A stretch of DNA of 12,912 nucleotides from assembly GCA_002310075.1 (NCBI GenBank), contig DBXU01000060.1, forward strand, positions 1,839 to 14,750, in the 5' to 3' direction. The translations under genes and the position numbers were made by a program. The notes under the pieces are model-generated. The model searched no databases. It was not told the DNA's origin and saw only the letters and a program-made list of their open reading frames with translations. Source of the DNA: Bacteroidales bacterium UBA1204. GTDB taxonomy: Bacteria > Bacteroidota > Bacteroidia > Bacteroidales > F082. Below, one piece after another: positions 1 through 6,886 of the stretch (positions are counted from its first letter, which is position 1; each line of letters begins with the position of its first letter).

Positions 1-750
1 GGCACCACCTCTGAAGCCCCCACCCTCACCGCAGAAGAGAAAAAACTGGTTATCAGCACCATATTAAAGGCCAACAACGGCCGTCTCCCCGCCTTGCTCG
101 GCATGGGTGGCAACAACACACAAGCCGTCATCGAAGCCATCAAAGCGCAAGACTTTACGGGCATCCAAGGCATCTTGAGCGTTGTACCTTTCTATAACAA
201 GCCCAACCAGCGTGGCATGAAAGCCCACTTCGGGGCCATCGCCGACGCCAGCCCCGTGCCCGTCGTTGTCTACAACGTTCCTGGACGCGTTGGCGTCAAC
301 CTGCAAGCAGCCACTTGCGTGGAGCTGGCCAAGCACCCCAATATCATCGCCGTCAAGGAAGCCTCTGGCAACCTTCAGCAGATCATGGAGATCCTGCGCG
401 ACAAGCCCGCCGACTTCGACGTGCTTTCGGGCGACGACGGCATCACCCAACCCTTGATGGCCTTGGGGGCTACAGGCGTCATCTCAGTGGCTGCCAACGC
501 CTACACGAGCCCATTCAGCCGCATGATGCATGCCATGAAAGAGGGGCGTACCGATGAAGCTTTGCGCTTGCATTACGCCATGCTGCGCATGAACCAACTC
601 ATCTTCGCCGACGGCAATCCGGCCGGCATCAAATGCCTGATGAGCCATACGGGACTCTGCCAAAACGTGCTACGTCTTCCCTTGGTGAGCGCCAACGAAA
701 AGGTGGAGGCCGACATTATCGAAGAATGGAAAGAATTAAAGAACAAATAA
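1..750 (+). CDS. dapA: 4-hydroxy-tetrahydrodipicolinate synthase DapA (5' end missing)
   Basis: DapA condenses pyruvate with aspartate-4-semialdehyde in the cytoplasm, the first committed step to diaminopimelate and lysine. The reading frame is open from base 1 and ends with TAA at 748-750, giving 249 visible residues. The first visible residues, GTTSEAPTL, match the conserved GTTGE-type motif near residue 45 of full-length DapA, so roughly 45 N-terminal residues lie outside the window. The catalytic tyrosine is in YNVPGR (Tyr codon 271-273), and the following Arg is the usual carboxylate-binding residue. The Schiff-base lysine is in AVKEASGN (Lys codon 355-357). The C-terminal half continues without a break. 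The usual Thr after the Arg (GRTG) is Val here (GRVG). A secreted carboxypeptidase gene starts 5 bases downstream, so the two are probably co-transcribed. Family assignment is firm; regulation cannot be seen because the promoter is outside the window. Confidence 0.96.
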   Translation, partial: GTTSEAPTLTAEEKKLVISTILKANNGRLPALLGMGGNNTQAVIEAIKAQDFTGIQGILSVVPFYNKPNQRGMKAHFGAIADASPVPVVVYNVPGRVGVNLQAATCVELAKHPNIIAVKEASGNLQQIMEILRDKPADFDVLSGDDGITQPLMALGATGVISVAANAYTSPFSRMMHAMKEGRTDEALRLHYAMLRMNQLIFADGNPAGIKCLMSHTGLCQNVLRLPLVSANEKVEADIIEEWKELKNK

Positions 751-755
751 AAAAA

Positions 756-3293
756 ATGAAAGTTTTACGTCATTTTATCCTCATTTTGGCCATTGTGATC
801 AGTGGCAACATTTTTGCTCAGAAGAGCCAACAAGAGCTACAACAACTCATGCAGCAACGCAATGAGTACTATTTCACTTTTAACCTGAACGGCAACGTCG
901 ATCTGAATGCCATTGCCCATACCATCTCTGTGGATCGCATCGACGGCACTATGGTTACCGCCTATGCCAACAGCAAGGAATTCGCCCGTTTCCAAAAGCT
1001 TGGATACGAAATCACACTGCAGACGCCTCCTTCGCTGCGCGAGGAAGTCGCCATGTGGGACGGCAGCAACCGCGCCGAATACGACTGGGACAGCTATCCC
1101 ACCTATAGTGCCTACGAGGATATGATGTTTGCCTTCCAGACCAACCATCCCGACAAGTGCGAAATCATCACCCTTGGCACCTTGCCCAGCGGCCGCAAGA
1201 TTATGGTGGCCCACCTCAACAACGGTACAAGCGAAGACAAGCCCAAATTCCTTTACACCTCCACCATCCATGGCGACGAGACCACAGGATGGATCCTCAT
1301 GCTCCGTCTCATCGACTACCTGTTGGAGAACCCTGATGAGCCTGAGGTGCAGAACGTGATGGACAACATCGACCTTTACATTGCGCCTAACACCAACCCC
1401 GACGGCACCTACCATGCCGGCAACAACAACGTGAACGGCGCCACCCGCTACAACGCCAATGGCGTCGACATGAACCGCAACTACCCCGACCCCAACAGTG
1501 GTCCTCACCCCGATGGAGAGGAATACCAACAAGAGACCCAGTGGTTCATGCAATTTGCCCAAGACAATGCCTTTGTGATGGGTGCCAACTACCATGGCGG
1601 CGCCGAGGTGATGAACTATCCTTGGGACAACACCTATACCCTCCATGCCGATGATGCTTGGTACCAGCTTATCTGCCATGAATATGCCGACCTCACCCAC
1701 CAGGTGAACCCCAACTATATGACAGACTACAACAACGGCATCACCAATGGCGCACAATGGTATATGATTGGCGGCGGTCGCCAGGACTACATGAATGGCT
1801 ACGCCCAGTGTCGTGAGGTAACCATCGAATGCTCCAATACGAAGCTGCCCAATGGCAACCAGCTGCCCAACTTCTGGAACATCAACAAGAACTCCATCTT
1901 CGCCTTCATGAACCAATGTCTTTATGGCATCCATGGCACCGTAACCGATGCTGCCAACAACCAGCCGCTCAACGCCACCATCACCATCGCAGACCACGAC
2001 AACGCGTTTTCCATCGTTGAAAGCCATCTGCCGGCGGGCGACTACCATCGTCCCATCAAAGGCGGCACCTACGACGTGACCTTCGCCTGCAACGGCTATT
2101 ATCCTCAGACACACACCATCACCGTCGCTGACGGTGAAACCGTCACCTTCGATGTGCAACTCGAAGCTGGCGAGGGCCTGATCCCAGACTTCAGCGCCAA
2201 TTTGACCAGCGTATCGCTCGGTGGCAGCGCCAACTTCACCGACAACACCTGGGGTGCCAACCTTGTCAGCTGGGAATGGTCCTTCGAAGGCGGCGAGCCA
2301 GCCATTTCGAACGAGCAGAACCCCATGGGCATTACTTATAACCAAATCGGCACCTACGACGTCACGCTGACCGTCACCAACGCTGAAGGACAGACCGAGA
2401 GCATCACCAAGCACGACTACATCACCGTAAGCGAAGCTTACAACATGTTCAACGGCACCATCACCACCTGCAATGCCCTATTCTATGACGACGGCGGCCC
2501 ACAAGGCAACTACAGCGACCGTAAGGATTACACCATGACCTTCATGCCGGCAACGCCTGACGCCATGATTGAAGCCATCTTCACCGAATTCAGCACAGAG
2601 GGCGGCTGGGACTACATGTACGTCTACGACGGCACCAGCACCTCCGACACGCAGATTGGACGTTATTCGGGCAACAGCTCACCTGGCACCATCACCGCCA
2701 CCAACGCCCAAGGCGCGCTGACCTTCCATTTCATCTCCGACCAAAACACCAACGCCTCCGGTTGGGTGGCCACGATACATTGCACTGGCACATTCGAGCC
2801 CATGATCATTGGTGTTACCGCCAACCCTGAAACCGTCAATGAAGGCGAAAGCAGCCAACTCGAAGCCATCGTGATGGGTGGCGCGGGCAACTATACCTAC
2901 CATTGGGAGCCCGTCGAAACCCTTGACGATCCATCCATTTGCTGCCCCATTGCCACTCCCGTCGACTCTGAGACCATCTACAAAGTGGAAGTGACCGATG
3001 CAGTTGGCAATACAGTTTCGGGCGAAGTGACCGTCACCATTAGGAACTGGTCGGTGCAAGAAAACGACCAGGAAGCCCATGTCTACCCCAACCCCAGTAA
3101 CGGTGATTTCACCATCAACGTCATGGGACAATACAACTTCACGATGATCAACAGCCTTGGACAAGTCGTCCTTTCGGACGTTTGCGAAGGCAAGACTCTG
3201 GTCAACACCCAAAGTTTACGCCAAGGCGTATATTTCCTCTACATCAAGGGTGAACAAGGCACCTTTGTTGAAAAAATCGTCATAAATAAATAA
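756..3293 (+). CDS. Secreted M14 metallocarboxypeptidase with PKD, CUB and Ig-like domains and T9SS sorting domain
   Basis: Predicted zinc carboxypeptidase of 845 residues, exported through the Sec and type IX pathways and attached to or released from the cell surface. ATG 756 was chosen because it begins a signal peptide (MKVLRHF, then a hydrophobic core, likely cleaved after Ala21); the frame is open further upstream but only inside dapA. Domains: N-terminal region (about 22-115); M14 domain (about 120-385) with zinc ligands His172, Glu175 and His280, substrate Arg241, Tyr336 and catalytic Glu358; carboxypeptidase regulatory-like domain (390-470); PKD (477-562); CUB (564-676); a second Ig/PKD-like domain (681-765); T9SS type A sorting domain (about 766-845) with VYPNPSNG at 776 and a Lys-rich end. 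The sequence around Glu358 resembles the carboxypeptidase N/E/D subfamily, and Asp291 and Gln343 sit at the spacings of its basic S1' pocket residues, so C-terminal Lys/Arg removal is inferred. It resembles CPG70 of Porphyromonas gingivalis in general design. A terminator follows the gene. Confidence 0.93.
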   Translation: MKVLRHFILILAIVISGNIFAQKSQQELQQLMQQRNEYYFTFNLNGNVDLNAIAHTISVDRIDGTMVTAYANSKEFARFQKLGYEITLQTPPSLREEVAMWDGSNRAEYDWDSYPTYSAYEDMMFAFQTNHPDKCEIITLGTLPSGRKIMVAHLNNGTSEDKPKFLYTSTIHGDETTGWILMLRLIDYLLENPDEPEVQNVMDNIDLYIAPNTNPDGTYHAGNNNVNGATRYNANGVDMNRNYPDPNSGPHPDGEEYQQETQWFMQFAQDNAFVMGANYHGGAEVMNYPWDNTYTLHADDAWYQLICHEYADLTHQVNPNYMTDYNNGITNGAQWYMIGGGRQDYMNGYAQCREVTIECSNTKLPNGNQLPNFWNINKNSIFAFMNQCLYGIHGTVTDAANNQPLNATITIADHDNAFSIVESHLPAGDYHRPIKGGTYDVTFACNGYYPQTHTITVADGETVTFDVQLEAGEGLIPDFSANLTSVSLGGSANFTDNTWGANLVSWEWSFEGGEPAISNEQNPMGITYNQIGTYDVTLTVTNAEGQTESITKHDYITVSEAYNMFNGTITTCNALFYDDGGPQGNYSDRKDYTMTFMPATPDAMIEAIFTEFSTEGGWDYMYVYDGTSTSDTQIGRYSGNSSPGTITATNAQGALTFHFISDQNTNASGWVATIHCTGTFEPMIIGVTANPETVNEGESSQLEAIVMGGAGNYTYHWEPVETLDDPSICCPIATPVDSETIYKVEVTDAVGNTVSGEVTVTIRNWSVQENDQEAHVYPNPSNGDFTINVMGQYNFTMINSLGQVVLSDVCEGKTLVNTQSLRQGVYFLYIKGEQGTFVEKIVINK

Positions 3294-3307
3294 GGCGCTA
3301 ATCCATC

Positions 3308-3345
3308 GGGGACATGAGGCAACCCAAGCCCATGTCCCCTTTTTT
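3308..3345 (+). terminator. Rho-independent terminator after the first carboxypeptidase gene
   Basis: A 9-bp perfect stem, GGGGACATG (3308-3316) with CATGTCCCC (3331-3339), is followed directly by six T (3340-3345). Inside it, GGC (3318-3320) can pair with GCC (3328-3330), leaving a single bulged A at 3317 and a 7-base loop. It lies 14 bases after the stop codon. There is no A-run on the left side, so it should act on plus-strand transcripts only. It separates the dapA-carboxypeptidase unit from the second carboxypeptidase. Confidence 0.9.
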
Positions 3346-3378
3346 GTCTCAAAACAACAACTACATAAAGCGATAATT

Positions 3379-5685
3379 ATGAAAAGGTTACACTTTTCGC
3401 TTTTGATATTGGTGCTGATAACATGCAAGATGGCAAGGCCTCAAAGCAGCCCGCAAGACTTGCAACAGCTCATGCGAAACCGTGAAGAATACTACTTCAC
3501 CCTGACGTTACAGCGACCCGAAGAAGTCCAAACCATCAGCGACATTTGTTCCGTGGCTGGCACAGAGGGTGTAACCGTTGTTTGCTTTGCCAACCCAACC
3601 GAATTCGAGCATATACTTGCGCTTGGTTATCAACCACAATTGCAGATGCCCCCGTCGCTTCTCGAGAAGCCTGCCATGTGGGATGGCAGCCACCGTGAAG
3701 CCTACGACTGGGACGCCTACCCGACCTACGAAGCCTATGAAAACATGATGCAGTCGTTTGCCGTCGAGCATCCCGAACGCTGTTCCTATTTCGAACTCGG
3801 CACCTTGGACAGTGGTAGAAAGCTCATGTTTTGCCGCATCAACAACGGGCATCCCGAAGGTAAGCCCAGGTTACTATACACCTCCACCATGCATGGCAAC
3901 GAGACCACAGGCTTCATGCTGATGCTTCGCCTTATCGACGAACTATGCAACAGCAGCGATGCCCGCATAGTCAACCTTGTCAACAACCTAGACATCTTCA
4001 TCTGTCCCAACACCAACCCCGACGGCACCTATTACGCCGGCAACCACACCGTGGAAGGCTCGCGGCGCGGCAACGCCAACAACGTAGACCTCAACCGCAA
4101 TTATCGCGACTTCGACAAAGGCCCGCACCCCGATGGCGAGTGGTGTTATCAAGACGAAACACGTTGGCTAATGGACTTAGCACAGGATTACAAGTTCACC
4201 ATGGCCGCCAATTTCCACACTGGTTCAGAGGTGGTTAACTATCCTTGGGACACGCATCCTTCGCTCCATGCCGACGATGCCTGGTGGAAGCTGGTCTGCC
4301 ACGAATATGCCGACCAATGCCACGAGTTGAATCCCGATTACATGAACATGCCACATCAATATGCAGAAAACGGCATTATCAACGGTTACTTGTGGTACAC
4401 CATCTCAGGCAGTCGCCAGGACTACATGAACTACTACGCCCAATGCCGTGAGGTGACGGTTGAGACCTCCAACGCCTATGTCCCCAACGCCACGACGATG
4501 CCCATGTATTGGAGTTACAACCACAACAGCCTTTTGAGTTACATGGAGCAATGCCTCAATGGCATCCATGGCATCGTCACCGATGCTGTGACAGGAGAGC
4601 CTATCGAAGCCACTATCAGCATAGAAGTGCATGACCACCACGGTTCTGAAGTCAGTTCGCATCTGCCAGCAGGCGACTATCATCGTCCCATCAAAGGAGG
4701 CACTTATCGTGTCACCTACTCCGCATATGGCTACGAACCACAAACCATTACAATAAACATAAGCGACCATGAAGCCGTCACGCAAGATGTGCAACTGACG
4801 CCTGTGCCAGAAACGACTTTGATGGCCGACTTTGAGGCCGAGTTGGAACTCGTCACGGTAGGCACTCCGATACAATTCAGAGACCACAGCGAAGGACTAC
4901 GTATCGTCAGCTGGTTGTGGGAATTTGAAAACGGAACACCTGCCACTTCTACAGAACGCAACCCCATAGTAACCTATGAAACGCCTGGACTGTTTGGGGT
5001 CACGCTGACAGTCACCGATGCCAATGGGCAAAGCCACACCCATACCCAAAGCGAGTTCATCGACGTCTATCATCCCATTCCTATCCATAATGGTGACATA
5101 ACACTCAACGATTGCAAAGGCTTGTTTCTCCCTTCTGGCGGTGACTGCGGGCACTATAATGACAATGAGAATTACAAAATGACCGTCAGACCTGGATCAA
5201 ACGGCAAAATGATCAGCGTTAAATTCTTGGCTTTCAATACTCAGCCCACAACCGATATGCTCAGCATTTATGACGGCACCACAAGCAGCGCCCCGCTGAT
5301 TGGCACCTATTCCGGAAACCAAGCCCCTGATAGCATCGTTGCAACCAATCCCGATGGGGCTTTGACCTTCGCCTTCGTTTCCGATGGCCATTTCAGCTAT
5401 TTCGGCTGGGTAGCCTCGTTGGCCTGTATCGGCGATGCTTCGGTTGGGGAAAGCAACGGAAGGCACATTCTTGTCTACCCCAACCCATGCAAAAGCAGCG
5501 TTACCATCGAGTCAAAAGGCAACATGAGCTATGAACTGTTCAACAGCTTGGGGCAAGCCATCCTCGCAAACACTACAAAAGACAAGGCCCAAATCAGCAC
5601 CGTCGGCATGAAACCTGGTCTTTACTTCTTAAGAATCAACAGCGAATGCGGAATGCAAGTCGAAAAACTCATTATTGAAAAATAA
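3379..5685 (+). CDS. Secreted M14 metallocarboxypeptidase, second tandem paralogue, with PKD, CUB and T9SS sorting domain
   Basis: A 768-residue paralogue of the preceding carboxypeptidase, with the same predicted role in trimming C-terminal residues outside the cell. ATG 3379 gives a Lys/Arg-plus-hydrophobic signal peptide (MKRLHFSLLILVLI); the cleavage site is less typical, with no clear AxA. Zinc ligands His172, Glu175 and His280 fall at exactly the same residue numbers as in the first copy; substrate Arg240, Tyr340 and catalytic Glu362 are also present, as are Asp291 and Gln347 of the predicted basic-specificity pocket. The zinc motif is HGNE instead of HGDE. Domains: M14 (about 120-388), carboxypeptidase regulatory-like (394-475), PKD (about 482-564), CUB (570-683) and T9SS sorting domain (about 690-768) with VYPNP at 699. 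The second Ig-like domain of the first copy is missing, which explains most of the 77-residue length difference. No convincing promoter is visible between the upstream terminator and the start. bamD starts 50 bases downstream. Confidence 0.93.
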   Translation: MKRLHFSLLILVLITCKMARPQSSPQDLQQLMRNREEYYFTLTLQRPEEVQTISDICSVAGTEGVTVVCFANPTEFEHILALGYQPQLQMPPSLLEKPAMWDGSHREAYDWDAYPTYEAYENMMQSFAVEHPERCSYFELGTLDSGRKLMFCRINNGHPEGKPRLLYTSTMHGNETTGFMLMLRLIDELCNSSDARIVNLVNNLDIFICPNTNPDGTYYAGNHTVEGSRRGNANNVDLNRNYRDFDKGPHPDGEWCYQDETRWLMDLAQDYKFTMAANFHTGSEVVNYPWDTHPSLHADDAWWKLVCHEYADQCHELNPDYMNMPHQYAENGIINGYLWYTISGSRQDYMNYYAQCREVTVETSNAYVPNATTMPMYWSYNHNSLLSYMEQCLNGIHGIVTDAVTGEPIEATISIEVHDHHGSEVSSHLPAGDYHRPIKGGTYRVTYSAYGYEPQTITINISDHEAVTQDVQLTPVPETTLMADFEAELELVTVGTPIQFRDHSEGLRIVSWLWEFENGTPATSTERNPIVTYETPGLFGVTLTVTDANGQSHTHTQSEFIDVYHPIPIHNGDITLNDCKGLFLPSGGDCGHYNDNENYKMTVRPGSNGKMISVKFLAFNTQPTTDMLSIYDGTTSSAPLIGTYSGNQAPDSIVATNPDGALTFAFVSDGHFSYFGWVASLACIGDASVGESNGRHILVYPNPCKSSVTIESKGNMSYELFNSLGQAILANTTKDKAQISTVGMKPGLYFLRINSECGMQVEKLIIEK

Positions 5686-5720
5686 TAGAGAAAAACCCTC
5701 GTTTATAACACAAAATTGAG

Positions 5721-5728
5721 TAATTTTG
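5721..5728 (+). promoter_or_regulatory. Candidate Bacteroidota -7 promoter element before bamD
   Basis: TAATTTTG is an exact match to the Bacteroidota -7 consensus TAnnTTTG. It lies 7 bases before the bamD ATG. The -33 element is weak: only TTTA at 5702-5705, closer than the usual spacing. If the element is used, transcription would start about 5731-5735, leaving almost no 5' leader. The motif match is seen directly; its use as a promoter is inference. Confidence 0.5.
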
Positions 5729-5735
5729 CAGCTCG

Positions 5736-6533
5736 ATGAAAAATAGACTTTTGATATTATCATTATTGGGTCTCATAACCTTCACTTCATGCGACAATTT
5801 CAACCGTCTGGTGAAAAGCACCGACAATGAGATGAAATACGAAGTGGCCATGGACTATTATGACAGGCAGGATTACAACCACGCCCTGCAATTGTTCGAC
5901 CTCCTTCAGGCCTCGTTCCGCAACACGCCCAAAGGAGAGCAGATCACCTATCGGACGGCCATGTGCTATTACCTTCAGGACGATTATGACATCGCCTCCT
6001 ATTACTTCAACAAGTTCGTGCAGACCTATCCATTTTCAGCCAAAGCTGAAAACGCCGCTTTTTTGAGCGCCTACTGCAATTACCTTAACTCACCGCAGCT
6101 CGAGCTCGACCAAACCAATACTTACGATGCCATCAAACAGCTGAACAGCTTCATCGAAAAGTATCCCCAAAGCGACAGCTTGAACCGCGCCAAGGAGTTG
6201 CTTGGCAACCTGAACGACAAGCTCGAGGAGAAAGATTACCACATCTGCCGTCTCTTTTATCGCATGGAGAACTACAACGCTGCCATCACCTCGTTCGAGA
6301 ACCTGCTCAAGAAATATCCCAACACCAAGCATCGCGAAGAGATCCTCTACGACTTGGCAAAGACATATTACGACTATGCCGAAAACAGCATCGCCTCAAA
6401 ACAACGTGAACGTTATGAGTCGTGCATCGAGCATTGCAACACTTTAACCTACTTATACCCTGAAAGCAAGTTCATCAGCAGCACGCAAAGCATTTCAGAG
6501 AAAGCAAGAAAGAAATTAGAAAACATCAAATAA
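5736..6533 (+). CDS. bamD: Outer-membrane protein assembly factor BamD (TPR lipoprotein)
   Basis: BamD is the essential lipoprotein partner of BamA in the BAM complex, which folds beta-barrel proteins into the outer membrane from the periplasmic side. The 265-residue product starts with a lipoprotein signal peptide (MKNRLLILSL...) and a lipobox ending FTSC, with Cys19 as the predicted lipidated residue. The rest is helical TPR-type sequence: repeats rich in Tyr, Ala and Leu such as YNHALQLFDLL, YDIASYYFNKFV and YNAAITSFENLLKKYPNT, the usual five-TPR layout and size for BamD. ATG 5736 is the only sensible start because the signal peptide begins there. rpoZ starts 2 bases after the stop, so bamD, rpoZ and the following genes form a tight cluster. 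A TAnnTTTG motif lies just upstream. In Bacteroidota, BAM is also needed to insert the T9SS outer-membrane parts that would export the two upstream carboxypeptidases. Confidence 0.93.
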   Translation: MKNRLLILSLLGLITFTSCDNFNRLVKSTDNEMKYEVAMDYYDRQDYNHALQLFDLLQASFRNTPKGEQITYRTAMCYYLQDDYDIASYYFNKFVQTYPFSAKAENAAFLSAYCNYLNSPQLELDQTNTYDAIKQLNSFIEKYPQSDSLNRAKELLGNLNDKLEEKDYHICRLFYRMENYNAAITSFENLLKKYPNTKHREEILYDLAKTYYDYAENSIASKQRERYESCIEHCNTLTYLYPESKFISSTQSISEKARKKLENIK

Positions 6534-6535
6534 CA

Positions 6536-6874
6536 ATGGATTTCAAGAAGATTAAAACCGAAACAACCGTGGTCACTCGTCAGAAGGACCAGTTTTACAA
6601 AGGCACAGGCAACATCTATGAAACAGTGGCTATCCTGTCAATCAGAGCCAATCAAATTGCCAGCATGATGAAGGAAGAACTCAATGAAAAAATCGAGTCC
6701 TTTGCCTCCACCACCAACGACAGCCTCGAGGAAGTGTTCGAAAACAGGGAACAGATCGAAATCGCCAAGTTCTACGAGCGTCTCCCGAAACCTACCTTGA
6801 TTGCCATCCACGAATTCCTGCACGACCAGATTTATTTCCGCAATCCTGCCAAAGAAGAACAAGACGCATTCTGA
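6536..6874 (+). CDS. rpoZ: DNA-directed RNA polymerase subunit omega (Bacteroidota type)
   Basis: Omega is the small accessory subunit that helps assemble and stabilise beta' in bacterial RNA polymerase. The 112-residue product matches the Rpb6/omega family form typical of Bacteroidota. The helix YETVAILSIRANQIA (residues 28-42) corresponds to the conserved RARQ-type region, followed by a Glu-rich helix, LEEVFENREQIEIAKFYE, and a C-terminal segment, LPKPTLIAIHEFLHDQIYF, that is characteristic of this phylum and absent from the E. coli protein. ATG 6536 lies 2 bases after the bamD stop, which suggests translational coupling. Having rpoZ directly behind bamD is a common Bacteroidota arrangement. 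The next gene starts 12 bases downstream. Confidence 0.9.
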   Translation: MDFKKIKTETTVVTRQKDQFYKGTGNIYETVAILSIRANQIASMMKEELNEKIESFASTTNDSLEEVFENREQIEIAKFYERLPKPTLIAIHEFLHDQIYFRNPAKEEQDAF

Positions 6875-6886
6875 ACCTAACAAGCC

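Larger units (their letters stand above)
756..5685 (+). repeat. Tandem gene duplication of two M14 carboxypeptidase genes
   Basis: The two neighbouring genes encode proteins that align from the signal peptide to the C terminus, apart from one extra domain in the first. Some DNA blocks remain identical, for example 23 bases at 1389-1411 and 4009-4031 and a 17-base block at 2046-2062 and 4681-4697, while the linkers have diverged. This fits an old duplication held together by protein-level selection. Overall identity was not computed. Confidence 0.85.

Noticed and set aside
633..755. Upstream extension of the first carboxypeptidase to 633
   Set aside because: It would overlap most of the end of dapA and put 41 residues before an obvious signal peptide; ATG 756 fits better.
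837..2414. A 525-codon open frame on the minus strand inside the first carboxypeptidase gene
   Set aside because: It is antisense to a strongly supported gene, is rich in Val, Gly and His as expected from the complement of NNC-biased codons, has no recognisable domain, and has no start context.
2679..3212. A 177-codon minus-strand open frame over the CUB and Ig-like region
   Set aside because: Antisense to conserved domains, with no motif and no regulatory signal.
3415..3429. Possible lipobox (LITC) in the signal peptide of the second carboxypeptidase
   Set aside because: Thr before Cys is not a normal lipobox residue, and the protein has a T9SS sorting domain, which fits an ordinary signal peptide better.
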